Assembly: GCF_014196845.1 (NCBI RefSeq)
Contig: NZ_JACIEM010000002.1
Location: 62,001-126,000 of the forward strand
Direction: 5' to 3'
Source: Aurantimonas endophytica
GTDB lineage: Bacteria > Pseudomonadota > Alphaproteobacteria > Rhizobiales > Rhizobiaceae
DNA length: 64,000 bases
Positions 52,410 through 61,986 of this stretch are shown one piece after another. The position numbers and the translations under genes were made by a program. The first letter of the stretch is position 1. Every line of letters begins with the position of its first letter. Under the pieces are notes generated by a model, which ran no database searches, was not told the origin of the DNA, and saw only the letters and a list, made by a program, of their open reading frames with translations.

Positions 52410-53186
52410 ATGTCTGCACTTTCCATAGAGCAGGTGACGAAGACATTCGTCGACAAGCGCGGAACGACGGTCGAAGCCCTTGCGGGCTTCGACCTCGACG
52501 TCCGCTCCGGCGAGTTCATCACCATCCTCGGCCCCAGCGGCTGCGGAAAGACGACGATGCTGCGCATTCTCCAGGGTCTGGAGAGTCGGTCCGGCGGACG
52601 GATATCGATCGAGGGACGACCGATCGACGGACCGGGACCCGAACGGGGGTTCGTGTTCCAGCAGTACGGGCTGCTTCCTTGGATGACGTGCGGCGAGAAT
52701 ATCTCGTTCGCGCTGAAGGCCCGGGGCGTCGAGAAGGCACGCCACGATGAGATCATCGCGACGTCGCTGGAAACCGTCGGTCTCGCGGCGTTCCGGAATC
52801 ACTATCCGAGACAGATGTCGGGCGGAATGCAGCAGCGTGTCGGGATAGCGCGGGCTTTGGCGATCGATCCCGATATCCTGCTCCTCGACGAGCCATTCGG
52901 TGCTCTCGACGCGCTGACCCGCGAGATTCTCCAAAATGAGATGCTCTCGCTCTCCGAACGCATGAAGAAGACAATCCTCTTTGTCACGCACTCGATCGAC
53001 GAGGCGATCATCCTGGCAGACCGGGTCGTCGTCATGTCGGCGAGACCCGGACGCATCGACCAGATCATTGATATCGACATAGAGCGTCCGCGGGCGGGCA
53101 AGGGCGAGAGCATTCGCGAGGGTGCGCGGTTTATCGAGTACCGGCGGCTTCTCTGGGATCTCCTGATGGAGAAGCACGCGGCATGA
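52410..53186 (+). CDS. NitT/TauT-type ABC transporter ATPase
   Basis: A 258-residue ATPase: Walker A GPSGCGKTT, Q-loop FVFQQYGLLPWMT, signature MSGGMQQRVGIARAL, Walker B ILLLDEPFGALD, switch THSIDEAI. Start ATG 52410; the GTG just before it is also possible. It overlaps the hydrolase gene by ATGA. Confidence 0.92.
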   Translation: MSALSIEQVTKTFVDKRGTTVEALAGFDLDVRSGEFITILGPSGCGKTTMLRILQGLESRSGGRISIEGRPIDGPGPERGFVFQQYGLLPWMTCGENISFALKARGVEKARHDEIIATSLETVGLAAFRNHYPRQMSGGMQQRVGIARALAIDPDILLLDEPFGALDALTREILQNEMLSLSERMKKTILFVTHSIDEAIILADRVVVMSARPGRIDQIIDIDIERPRAGKGESIREGARFIEYRRLLWDLLMEKHAA

Positions 53187-54016
53187 CGGACGCTGTGCTT
53201 CGAGACCACGAGTGGCAGTACAATCCGAGGGTCTCGACCCCGGACGCCGACGGCTATCGCAATAGGGCTTCCGCGGCCTCGACCTCAATGCGGGCAAGAC
53301 GACCGGATGCCATCTACGATATCCCCTACGGAGCAGGGGAAAACGATCGGCTCGACATCTTCCCCGGCGCTCCTGGAGGGCCCGCGCATATTTTCCTGCA
53401 TGGCGGTTATTGGCGGGGACGCGACAAGGCCGACTACAGCTATCTGGCCGATACCTTCAACGCAGCCGGAATCTCCCTCTTCGTCGCCAACTACGACTTG
53501 TGTCCGAGTGTGAGACTGGCCGATATCGTTCGTCAGGCTCGCCTGTGCATGTCCGCGTTCCCCGCGGTTGCCGCGGATGCGGGATGCGACGTCGGGCAGT
53601 TGTCAGCTTCCGGTCACAGCGCCGGCGCGCATCTTCTCGCGATGTGCATGGTCGAGGGTGCCCGAATCCCGGTCGGGATGAAGAGCGTTACCCTCGTCAG
53701 CGGCATTTACGACGTCTCCCATGTCCTCGGCATCTCGATCAACGAGACCATCGGCCTGACGCAGGCCGACGTTCCCCCTCTGAGTCCCCTGCATCTGCCG
53801 CTCAATCGCGATCGCACGGTGGTCGACGTTATCGTGGGGGGAGACGAGAGTGCGGGGTGGATCGCCCAGTCGGCTCTCTTCGCCGAACGCTGCCAAAGGA
53901 TTGGCCTTGATGCGATGCTCCTTGTGCGGCCGGGCGAGAACCACTTTTCCATCATGGAGAGCTATGGCGACCCCGGCCACGATCTGGCTCGCCGGATTGT
54001 CACGCTCTGCATCTGA
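53183..54016 (+). CDS. Alpha/beta hydrolase, kynurenine formamidase-like
   Basis: A 277-residue hydrolase with oxyanion motif FLHGGYWRGRDK, nucleophile elbow SGHSAGAHLLAM and a final His in PGENHFSIMES. The HGGYW plus GHSAGAH pairing is typical of bacterial arylformamidase-like esterases. It may hydrolyse a formamide, ester or ureide brought in by the ABC transporter it is fused to in operon order (ATGA overlap with the ATPase). Confidence 0.83.
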   Translation: MTDAVLRDHEWQYNPRVSTPDADGYRNRASAASTSMRARRPDAIYDIPYGAGENDRLDIFPGAPGGPAHIFLHGGYWRGRDKADYSYLADTFNAAGISLFVANYDLCPSVRLADIVRQARLCMSAFPAVAADAGCDVGQLSASGHSAGAHLLAMCMVEGARIPVGMKSVTLVSGIYDVSHVLGISINETIGLTQADVPPLSPLHLPLNRDRTVVDVIVGGDESAGWIAQSALFAERCQRIGLDAMLLVRPGENHFSIMESYGDPGHDLARRIVTLCI

Positions 54017-54031
54017 ACCACAGAGAATTCA

Positions 54032-54964
54032 ATGATTCACGTATCAGAAGAAGACGCCCGTCGCGTGGTCGGGCTTCGCGCTGCCATGGATGCCGTCCGC
54101 AAGAGCTTTGTCGATCTCCACGAAGGTCGCTGCCGGCTCCTGCCGGTCGTCCGGGAAGGCCTTTCGAACCGTCTCGGAACATTTGGCGTCAAGTCGGCAG
54201 AGTATGACAGCCTCGGTCTTGTCGGTCTCAAGGCCGGCGGCTATTGGCCCGGAAACACCGGGAACGATACCCGGCTGACCAACCATCAGTCGACGACCCT
54301 TCTGTTCGACGCGACGTCCGGCCTGGCGCTTGCCTCGGTCGAGGCGAACTGGCTCACCGAGGCCCGCACTGCGGCAGCCGGGGCCGTGGCCATGGACGTG
54401 CTCGCCAGAAAAGACGCAGAGACACTCGGCATCTTCGGAACGGGCATGCAGGCTCGCAGCCAGATCGAAGCGGCGCTGCTCGCCCGGCAGTTCACGACGA
54501 TCCGGATTTGCGGTCGCAATCCGGCGACAGCCAAGGCTCTTGCAGAAGCTATACGCGAAACGCATCCCGGGATCGAAGTCTTGGTGGCGGACGCGGAGGA
54601 GACCGTCCGCGGATCGGACGTGCTCATTACGGTGACCCCGTCGAAAGAGGCGCTTTTCCCGCCCGAATGGGTGCCCGATGGGCAGCACATCAACGCCATG
54701 GGAGCCGACACCGTCGGCAAGCGCGAGTTGCCAAGGACGCTCCTGGGAAGGGCGCGCCTCTTTCATGACGACTTGGGACAGTCGGAGATCCTGGGAGAGT
54801 TTCAGGGCTACAAGGATCACGCTGAAAAGTCGGTCTCGATCGGAAGCGTACTGGCGAATACCTTCGTCTTCTCGCGCGACGAGCGCGACGTGACCATATT
54901 CGATGGCACGGGTGTTGCCGTACAGGATATTGCCGTGAGCTGGGTTGCCTACAAGGCAGCTTGA
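54032..54964 (+). CDS. Ornithine cyclodeaminase/mu-crystallin family protein
   Basis: A 310-residue enzyme: FGVKSAEYDSLGLVGLKAGG near the start, NAD-binding LGIFGTGMQARSQIEAALLA in the middle and INAMGADTVGKRELPRTLLG towards the end. Family members are ornithine cyclodeaminases or NAD(P)H-dependent imine/ketimine reductases and amino acid dehydrogenases. It starts 15 bases after the hydrolase and ends the operon. The reaction cannot be decided from sequence alone. Confidence 0.87.
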   Translation: MIHVSEEDARRVVGLRAAMDAVRKSFVDLHEGRCRLLPVVREGLSNRLGTFGVKSAEYDSLGLVGLKAGGYWPGNTGNDTRLTNHQSTTLLFDATSGLALASVEANWLTEARTAAAGAVAMDVLARKDAETLGIFGTGMQARSQIEAALLARQFTTIRICGRNPATAKALAEAIRETHPGIEVLVADAEETVRGSDVLITVTPSKEALFPPEWVPDGQHINAMGADTVGKRELPRTLLGRARLFHDDLGQSEILGEFQGYKDHAEKSVSIGSVLANTFVFSRDERDVTIFDGTGVAVQDIAVSWVAYKAA

Positions 54965-55027
54965 TCACCACCTGTGGATAGCTATGCCCGCTTAAGTTCA
55001 AGAAGCCTAAGACCCGCTGCTCAACTA

Positions 55028-55636
55028 CTAATATATTGGCGGCGTATTTATCCACAGGACCCGCGTTTCCTCATCCGCGGCATTGCTGAAGCGATGAGGA
55101 CGTCGGCTCTTGAAGGTGAAACTGTCTCCCGGGTAGAGGAGGAGGCGCTTCTCATCCACCCAAAGTTCGAGAGCGCCGCTCAGGACCACCCCTCCTTCTT
55201 CGCCGTCATGTGAGAAGACGTCGTCACCGGTCGACCCACCCGGCGACAGGACGATCATGAGCAACTCGAGGGTGCCGATCGGCTGGGGCGTCAACAGTTC
55301 CTTCACGAGGCGCTTCTCCCCAAAGTCAAGGGTCCGCCGTGCACTCTTGCGCACGACCAGCCCCGCTTCTTCCTCTGCATGAAGATCTTCTCGATCCACT
55401 GCAGGCATCTTGCTGTGATCGCTGAACAGCGTTCCGACGGGGATTTTGAGACCGTGACTAAGGGCATAGAGGGAGCGGACCGACGGCGACGTCAGACCAC
55501 GCTCGATCTTGCTGATCATGCTGACAGACAAACCCGTCAACTCCGACGCCTGCTCCAGGCTCAGTCCCTGCTGCTTGCGGTGGAAGCGTACGCTTCGACC
55601 TACCGCCTCATCCGGCCGGCGCTCTGTAGTAACCAT
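55028..55636 (-). CDS. XRE-cupin transcriptional regulator
   Basis: A 202-residue regulator: N-terminal lambda-repressor-like helix-turn-helix (LSLEQASELTGLSVSMISKI, ERGLTSPSVRSLYALS) and a C-terminal cupin (VVLSGALELWVDEKRLLLYP, GDSFTFKSRRPHRFSN). PuuR, the putrescine-pathway repressor, has this architecture. It is divergent from a PuuB-like oxidoreductase and likely controls that operon. ATG 55636 has GAGAGG upstream. Confidence 0.87.
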   Translation of the reverse strand: MVTTERRPDEAVGRSVRFHRKQQGLSLEQASELTGLSVSMISKIERGLTSPSVRSLYALSHGLKIPVGTLFSDHSKMPAVDREDLHAEEEAGLVVRKSARRTLDFGEKRLVKELLTPQPIGTLELLMIVLSPGGSTGDDVFSHDGEEGGVVLSGALELWVDEKRLLLYPGDSFTFKSRRPHRFSNAADEETRVLWINTPPIY

Positions 55637-55669
55637 GTGAGCCTCTCTGAATCTCTTTGCCTTCCGCTT

Positions 55670-55717
55670 TGACAAGCTACAGGACAAATGACAAGATTTT
55701 TTGATTGCAAGTCAAAA
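55670..55717. promoter_or_regulatory. Divergent control region with repeats, candidate XRE-cupin operators
   Basis: Between the divergent genes lie two direct copies of TGACAAG (55670 and 55689, 19 bases apart, close to two helical turns) and an inverted repeat TTTTGA-N7-TCAAAA (55699-55717). TTGACA at 55669 could be the -35 of the rightward operon. The stretch is far more AT-rich than its surroundings. Confidence 0.45.
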
Positions 55718-55764
55718 TTAGCCCCCCTAGGATTGGAACGTCATTCAAGGAAGCGCGCAATCGG

Positions 55765-57060
55765 ATGAGCGTCGAGCACCCCAACTCGTTCTGGCGAGCC
55801 ACTGCCAACAGCGGGCGGCAGTTCTCCGTCCTCGACAGCGACCGTAGCACCGAGACGTTGATCGTCGGGGGCGGCTTCACTGGTCTGTCCACCGCGCGTG
55901 AGCTTTCGAGCCGAGGAAGGGAATGTCTGGTTCTGGAGGCTCACGACATCGGCTGGGGGGCGAGCGGCCGGAACGGCGGCTTTGCCGTTCCTCGGTTCAA
56001 AATGAATTATTCCGCCCTGGCGCTGAAATACGGGCACGAGGTTGCCCACGCACTGTACCTCCAGGCTTTGGAGGCCGTCGACAGCGTCGCGGAGACCGTC
56101 GAATCCTACAAGATTGACTGCAGCTTTCAAAGAAACGGCCACCTGACGCCCGCTCATAACCACACGGCGCTGGCAGGCCTGCAGGCAGATGTCGATTGGT
56201 TGCGAAGTCGCGCCAGTGACAGCACCGCGAGGATCATGGGGCCGGATGAGACCTTCGAGGCCCTCGGCACCACGGTCTATCAGGGCGCCTACCTCGACCC
56301 CCGTGGCGCTTGCCTCCACCCCTTCAACTACACGCGCGGCCTCGCCCATGGCCTTGAGGCCCGGGGCGTTCCCATTCTGACAAATAGCCCGGTCGTGTCG
56401 CTCCACCGCGACGGCGATCGCTGGGTCGCCCGGACGCCAGCCGGAGCCGTGCGCGCAAAAAGTGTGGTGCTGGCGACGAACGCTTATACCCAGCCCCTCC
56501 TTCCCAAAGACGATCTCAGTCGCAGGGTTGTTCCGGTGGCCTCCTCGATCATCACGACGCGGCCGCTGAGTTCGCATGAGAGGAAAAAGACCCTCCCTTG
56601 CGAGTTGCCGGTTACGGACACGCGGCGCCTCGTCAGCTACTTCCGGATACTGCCTACGGGCCAGCTGATGTTTGGCGGTCGCGGCGACATCACCGGTCGC
56701 CGCGATGACCCGGCCGTGTACCGCACGCTCGAGCGCCAGCTGGCGCTGACCTACCCCCACCTGAAGGGCATCGAGATTGAGGAACGATGGGCCGGAATGG
56801 TCGCCGTCACGCTCGACTCCTTCCCCCACATCGGCAAGCTCGACGACAATGTCTTCTACGCATTGGGCTATGGCGGCCGGGGCGTTGCGCTGTCCAGCCT
56901 CATGGGCCGTCGTCTCGCGGCGCTCGTCTCAGGCGAGAGAATCCGTCCCGGTCCGATGGGCGATGACAACTTCACCACGGTTCCCTTCCACGCGTGGCGG
57001 CGGACCGGCATGCGGATCATGGCCCGCTATTACCAGATCCGCGACCGCTTTGAACGATAG
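55765..57060 (+). CDS. FAD-dependent oxidoreductase, DAO/PuuB-like
   Basis: A 431-residue D-amino-acid-oxidase-fold flavoprotein: FAD motif VGGGFTGLSTARELSSRG, GWGASGRNGGFAVPRF and the closing GYGGRGVALSSLMGRRLAAL, which is the pattern of gamma-glutamylputrescine oxidase (PuuB) and related amine oxidases. It would oxidise an amine or N-substituted amino acid. ATG 55765 follows AAGGAAG. It leads a rightward operon with hyuA and hyuB. Confidence 0.87.
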   Translation: MSVEHPNSFWRATANSGRQFSVLDSDRSTETLIVGGGFTGLSTARELSSRGRECLVLEAHDIGWGASGRNGGFAVPRFKMNYSALALKYGHEVAHALYLQALEAVDSVAETVESYKIDCSFQRNGHLTPAHNHTALAGLQADVDWLRSRASDSTARIMGPDETFEALGTTVYQGAYLDPRGACLHPFNYTRGLAHGLEARGVPILTNSPVVSLHRDGDRWVARTPAGAVRAKSVVLATNAYTQPLLPKDDLSRRVVPVASSIITTRPLSSHERKKTLPCELPVTDTRRLVSYFRILPTGQLMFGGRGDITGRRDDPAVYRTLERQLALTYPHLKGIEIEERWAGMVAVTLDSFPHIGKLDDNVFYALGYGGRGVALSSLMGRRLAALVSGERIRPGPMGDDNFTTVPFHAWRRTGMRIMARYYQIRDRFER

Positions 57061-57075
57061 GAAGCAGACCAGACC

Positions 57076-59124
57076 ATGATCGAGATCGGCGTTGATATTG
57101 GCGGCACCTTCACAGACGTCGTCTGCCGTGCCCCCGATCAGCCACTGCGGGTGATGAAAGTCCCGACCACGCGCGCAGATCCCAGCCGTGCCGTGTTGGA
57201 AGCTGTCCGCCAGCTAAATGAGCAATGGAATGTCGCGCCGGAGGACGTCGCACGCTTCGTACACGGCACAACGGTCGCCACGAACGCGGTGCTTGAGCGG
57301 AAGGGTCCAAAGACTGGACTTCTGACAACGGCGGGCTTCAAGGACATCCTCGAGATCGGCCGGCAGATGCGGCAGACGATGTATGCGGCCGTGCTTGAAC
57401 CGGAAGTGCCTGCCTATCTCGCACCGGGTGCACTGCGGTTCGAGATTGGCGAGCGCGTCGCCTTCGACGGCGAGATTGTGCGGCCGCTCGACGAGCAGGA
57501 CGTTTTGGACGCGGCTGCGGCCCTTGTCGCGGCCGGCGTCGAGGGCATCGCCATCTGCTTCCTTTTCTCCTTCGTCAACCCAATGCATGAGCGGCGCGCC
57601 GCTGAGATTATCCGTGAAGCCTATCCGGACATCGCTTTGTCGCTGTCGTGCGAAGTCGATCCGGCCTTCAGGGAGTACGAGCGGACGGTAGTCACGACCT
57701 TCGACGCCTACATCAAACCGGTGATCGACCGCTACCTCGCCAATCTCGAGCGGGGCCTAGAGCAGGCGGGCGTGCCGGCGCCCTTGCAAATAATGCAATC
57801 TCGCGGCGGCATCGCAACGAGCGAAGTCGCTCGTCAGCGACCGGTCCGACTATTTCTTTCTGGCCCTGCCGCCGGAGTGGTCGGTGCACGGATGGTTGGT
57901 CAGTCAGCCGGTATCACGAACCTCATCAGCGTGGACATCGGCGGCACAAGCTCCGACATCGCGCTGATCCGCGCAGGCGAGCCGCTGATCCGTCCGGAAG
58001 GTCATGTCGCGGGCTACAACATCCGCGTGCCGATGGTAGACGTGAATGCTATCGGCTCGGGAGGCGGTTCGATCGCTTGGCTCGACCCCGCTGGCGGCCT
58101 TCGCGTCGGCCCCCATTCGGCGGGCTCCGAGCCCGGGCCGGCCTGCTACGACCGTGGCGGCGAAAACGCTACCGTGACGGATGCTTCGATCGTCCTCGGA
58201 TATCTGGATCCCGATTACTTCGCCGGAGGAACGGTGAAGCTCAGGCCCGAACTTTCGCATAAAGTAATAGAGGAGAAGGTAGCTCGACCGCTCGGCCTGT
58301 CGGTGGAGGAGGCGGCGCTCGGCATCCATCGCGTCGTCAACACCCAGATGACCGAGGGGATACGTCTCGTGTCGATCCGCCAGGGCTACGATCCTCGCGA
58401 CTTCGCGCTCTTGCCGCTCGGAGGCGCGGGCGGAATCCACGCCGTGCCGCTCGCGGACGAGCTCGGCATCACGCGTATCCTCATTGCTCGCCACCCGGGT
58501 GTCCTTTCTGCGACCGGCCTCTTGTCCGCCGTCGTCGAGCACGAGATGTCGGCTGCCTTCCCACGCAGGGTCGACGAGCTGTCGCTGCCGGAAATGCGCG
58601 CCTCACTTGAAGAGCTGGACCACCGATGTGGCGAGCTGATGGAAAAGGAGCGCGTCCGCTCGGAGGACGTCGAGATCAGCTACTTCGCCGACGTCTGCTT
58701 CGTCGGGCAGTCACACTATCTCGAGGTGCCGTTTGTTCCCGGCGAGGATACGGCCGCAGAGCTGCGCAACGGCTTCCGCGCCGCCCACCGCCGCATCTTT
58801 GGCCATGCTGCGGATACACCTACCCAGGTCGTCAACCTTCGGGCAATTCACCGCGCCGGCGGCGAAACAATTTCCGACGAGGCCTCCGCTCCGGCGACCG
58901 GCGAGAATGCGTGCAAGGGGACGCGACAGATCGTGGTGCCGGGCTACGAGGGCAAATTCGAAGCTGCGATCTACGACCGCGAGCGCCTGGCGCCCGGTGT
59001 GACGTTAGTCGGACCCGCCGTGCTCGAGCAGGCCGACACGACAACTGTCGTGCCTATCGGCTGGTCGATCCGCGTCATCGAGGGCGGCAACGTCCTCCTA
59101 TCCCGCGACAGAGCCAAGGGCTGA
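57076..59124 (+). CDS. hyuA: Hydantoinase/oxoprolinase subunit A
   Basis: A 682-residue HyuA: N-terminal Hydant_A_N (IEIGVDIGGTFTDVVCRAPD, FVHGTTVATNAVLERKG) and hydantoinase A domain with the ATP-binding ISVDIGGTSSDIALI. With HyuB it carries out ATP-dependent opening of 5-oxoproline, N-methylhydantoin or related lactams. The stop overlaps the hyuB start as TGATG. Standard length. Confidence 0.92.
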   Translation: MIEIGVDIGGTFTDVVCRAPDQPLRVMKVPTTRADPSRAVLEAVRQLNEQWNVAPEDVARFVHGTTVATNAVLERKGPKTGLLTTAGFKDILEIGRQMRQTMYAAVLEPEVPAYLAPGALRFEIGERVAFDGEIVRPLDEQDVLDAAAALVAAGVEGIAICFLFSFVNPMHERRAAEIIREAYPDIALSLSCEVDPAFREYERTVVTTFDAYIKPVIDRYLANLERGLEQAGVPAPLQIMQSRGGIATSEVARQRPVRLFLSGPAAGVVGARMVGQSAGITNLISVDIGGTSSDIALIRAGEPLIRPEGHVAGYNIRVPMVDVNAIGSGGGSIAWLDPAGGLRVGPHSAGSEPGPACYDRGGENATVTDASIVLGYLDPDYFAGGTVKLRPELSHKVIEEKVARPLGLSVEEAALGIHRVVNTQMTEGIRLVSIRQGYDPRDFALLPLGGAGGIHAVPLADELGITRILIARHPGVLSATGLLSAVVEHEMSAAFPRRVDELSLPEMRASLEELDHRCGELMEKERVRSEDVEISYFADVCFVGQSHYLEVPFVPGEDTAAELRNGFRAAHRRIFGHAADTPTQVVNLRAIHRAGGETISDEASAPATGENACKGTRQIVVPGYEGKFEAAIYDRERLAPGVTLVGPAVLEQADTTTVVPIGWSIRVIEGGNVLLSRDRAKG

Positions 59125-60809
59125 TGAACAATATGCCGCAGAAGATCGATCCGATCACCCTCGAGGTTGTCCGCAATAAGCTCGACGGCATTGCCAATGA
59201 GATGGAGTCCACGCTCCTCAGGTCGTCCTTTTCGCCGATCGTGCGCGAAGGGCTCGATGCGTCCGCGAGCCTGTTCACGCTCGAAGGCGAGTCGCTGGCG
59301 CAAGCGGTCGCCATTCCGATCCATCTCGCGACGATGATTCCTGTTGTCCGCCGGATCACGAGCGAATTCCCGCCGTCGACGATGGCGGAGGGCGACATCT
59401 ACCTGATGAACGACCCTTATCTCGGCGGCACGCATCTCCCCGACATAGCGCTTGTCATGCCGATCTTCGCCGACGGCCGGCCAATCGCCTTTGCCGCTAC
59501 GATGACGCATCACCAGGATGTCGGCGGCATGTCGCCCGGCTCTATCCCAACCAACGCCACGGAGATCTACCAAGAGGGCCTGCGCCTGCCCCCGCTCAAG
59601 TTTCGGGATGGGCCGGACCGCTTCGACGAGACAATCATCAGGATCCTCCGGCTCAACAGCCGCATTCCCGATACGTTCATGGGCGACATCCACGCGCAGG
59701 TCTCGGCCTGCACGGTGGGTGCGCAGCGCGTGGCGGCGCTTGCTCAAAGCCATGGCGGCAACATGATGTTGTCGCTGTTCGCCGAGCTGCTCGACCGATC
59801 CGAGCAGATGACCCGCGAGGCGCTCCGGAAGATCCCCGAGGGCACCTACACCTATGTCGATTACAACGACAATGATGGGATCGATCTCGACAAGCGGATC
59901 CGCATCGAGGTCGCCGTCACAATCAGGGACGGTACTTTCACCTGCGACTTCACAGGCACTAACCCGCAGGTGCGCGGCCCGTTTAACGTCGTGCCCTCGG
60001 GTAGCCAGGCGGCGGCGTATTTTGCGCTGCGCACGATCACTGGCCCTGAAATCCCTACCAACGGCGGCTGCTTCCGCTCGGTCGAGCTCGTATTGCCCGA
60101 GGGCAGCATCCTGAACCCGCGTGAGCCGGCGCCGGTCAATTCGCGAACCGCCACGATCAAGCGCGCAACGGGCGCGATCCTCGGAGCGCTACGCGGAATC
60201 CTGCCCGATGTCGTCGGCGCGGACGCCGCGGGTGAGATGCTCGCGCTTATGTTCGGCGGCACCGATCGCAACGGTCGGCGCTACGTCGTCGGCGAACTGA
60301 TCGCCGGTGGCAGCGGCGCCGGCCCCCGGAGCGACGGTGTGGACGTCATTGAGACCGACGCGACGAACTGCATGAACCTGCCCGTGGAGTCGTTCGAGCG
60401 CGATGCCCCTATCCGCATCAACTCGACCCGGCTTCGGCGCAATTCCGGCGGCGCCGGGCGGCAGCGGGGTGGCCTCGGCATCGAGCGGGAATATGAGGTT
60501 CTTGCGGGCGAGGTCGTCTTTACGCATCGCGGCGAGCGTCACTTCTGCGCCCCTGCCGGCGCTGGAGGCGGCGGCTCGGGCATGATGGCTCGATCCGTGA
60601 TCTATCGTGCGAGCGGCGAAGAGGAGGTCGTGCCCTCGAAGCTCGTTACCCGCCTGTTCCCCGGCGACCGGGTATTGATCGAGACGGCCGGCGGCGGCGG
60701 CTTCGGCCCCGCGATCGACCGAGCACGGGATCTCGTGCATGCCGATGTTGCCAACGGAAAGGTCACTGCCGAGCAGGCGCGGGAGCTCTATCGGCTAGAC
60801 GACGACTGA
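59124..60809 (+). CDS. hyuB: Hydantoinase/oxoprolinase subunit B
   Basis: A 561-residue HyuB: VRNKLDGIANEMESTLLRSS, NDPYLGGTHLPDIALVMPIF (metal site), NGGCFRSVELVLPEG and the glycine-rich AGAGGGGSGMMA. It partners HyuA. The pair is coupled through a one-base overlap. Together with the PuuB-like oxidase it suggests degradation of a lactam or gamma-glutamyl-type compound. Confidence 0.92.
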   Translation: MNNMPQKIDPITLEVVRNKLDGIANEMESTLLRSSFSPIVREGLDASASLFTLEGESLAQAVAIPIHLATMIPVVRRITSEFPPSTMAEGDIYLMNDPYLGGTHLPDIALVMPIFADGRPIAFAATMTHHQDVGGMSPGSIPTNATEIYQEGLRLPPLKFRDGPDRFDETIIRILRLNSRIPDTFMGDIHAQVSACTVGAQRVAALAQSHGGNMMLSLFAELLDRSEQMTREALRKIPEGTYTYVDYNDNDGIDLDKRIRIEVAVTIRDGTFTCDFTGTNPQVRGPFNVVPSGSQAAAYFALRTITGPEIPTNGGCFRSVELVLPEGSILNPREPAPVNSRTATIKRATGAILGALRGILPDVVGADAAGEMLALMFGGTDRNGRRYVVGELIAGGSGAGPRSDGVDVIETDATNCMNLPVESFERDAPIRINSTRLRRNSGGAGRQRGGLGIEREYEVLAGEVVFTHRGERHFCAPAGAGGGGSGMMARSVIYRASGEEEVVPSKLVTRLFPGDRVLIETAGGGGFGPAIDRARDLVHADVANGKVTAEQARELYRLDDD

Positions 60810-60864
60810 GAAGAGAGAGCGAAAGCAGGACGACCCTAGAAACCATCTCACAGGAGAATTCGCG

Positions 60865-61899
60865 ATGATCAAGCGACTGGTTCTGAAAGCCGCGCTGGCG
60901 GCTGTCCTCATGAGCTCGGCGTCTGCCGGACTCCTGGGAGTAGACGACGCGCGCGCAGCTGACAGCGAGTGGAAGATGCACATCGTCTGGGTCCCCGCGC
61001 GCCCGGAGGCGCAGGCGTACCAGAATTTTGCAGACCGGGTGAGCGAGCAGGCGGGTGACGCGCTTGACGTCAAGCTGTTCACGGGCGGGAGCCTTGGCGT
61101 CAAGGATGCCGACCTGCTGAGAATCCTCCCGCGCGGCAACATCATCCAGGCGGCCGGCCTCTATCCGGGCTACCTGACTCGCGACAAGCCACAATACGCC
61201 TACACGCTGCCCCCGGGCGTGGTGGCGCAGCCAGAGACCCTGCAGGAGATCTTGCCCGAGCTTCGGGAACTCTACGAGGCCACATACGAGGAGGTTGGCA
61301 TCAAGCTCCTTGGCTTCGTTGGCCACGCGGTTCGCGATACGCACATCATGTGCAAGGAGCCACTGAACTCGCTCGAGCAGCTTCGTGGCAAGAAGGTCCG
61401 TGTCTGGGAGCAGTTCCATGTTGATGTTCTGGAGAAGCTGGGCATCTCGGCGCAGATCGTCGGCCAAAACGACCTCTATGTCGCGATGCAGACGGGGGTG
61501 ATTGACTGCGCGGTCTACCCGATTGGCCTTGCCGTGTCGGTGTCGCTTCAGGAGGTCGCGCCGTACGCGAGCTATCTCTTCCCCTATGTTCTGCACCCGC
61601 TGAACCTCCTCGCCTCGCAGGAGGCCTTCGACGCACTGTCGCCCGAGGTGCAGGAGATTGTTACCAAGACGGCCGCGGAGGTCGAGCAGAAGTCCTTCGC
61701 GTCCTACCTCAGCGGCGTCAACGACGAGGCGGCGCTGAAGGTCTTTCGGGAGGATGGCGGCCAACTCCTCGATCCGTTCCCGGAGGAGGACCAGCAGGCC
61801 TTCGTGAAGGCCGCACGCGAGACCTGGCAGGAACTGTCCGCAGCCGGCGGCGAGGCGGGCCAGGCCACCTACGACACGCTGAGCAAGGCGATCGAGTAA
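60865..61899 (+). CDS. TRAP transporter substrate-binding protein (DctP/TAXI-like family)
   Basis: A 344-residue periplasmic protein with signal peptide (LKAALAAVLMSSASAGLLGV) and DctP-family features: FTGGSLGVKDADLLRILPRG, the LNSLEQLRGKKVRVWEQFHV region and DLYVAMQTGVIDCAVYPIG with the family Asn replaced around the carboxylate-binding Arg zone. It binds an organic acid for the TRAP permease encoded next. ATG 60865 follows CAGGAGAA. Probably imports the substrate of HyuAB or the oxidase. Confidence 0.87.
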   Translation: MIKRLVLKAALAAVLMSSASAGLLGVDDARAADSEWKMHIVWVPARPEAQAYQNFADRVSEQAGDALDVKLFTGGSLGVKDADLLRILPRGNIIQAAGLYPGYLTRDKPQYAYTLPPGVVAQPETLQEILPELRELYEATYEEVGIKLLGFVGHAVRDTHIMCKEPLNSLEQLRGKKVRVWEQFHVDVLEKLGISAQIVGQNDLYVAMQTGVIDCAVYPIGLAVSVSLQEVAPYASYLFPYVLHPLNLLASQEAFDALSPEVQEIVTKTAAEVEQKSFASYLSGVNDEAALKVFREDGGQLLDPFPEEDQQAFVKAARETWQELSAAGGEAGQATYDTLSKAIE

Positions 61900-61986
61900 G
61901 CCGGGCGAGGGGCGGGCGCCAGAGGCGTTCTCCCCACCGCTCGATTTCGTCCACCCGCACCGAACAAAGGCCGGAGGCCGACGATC

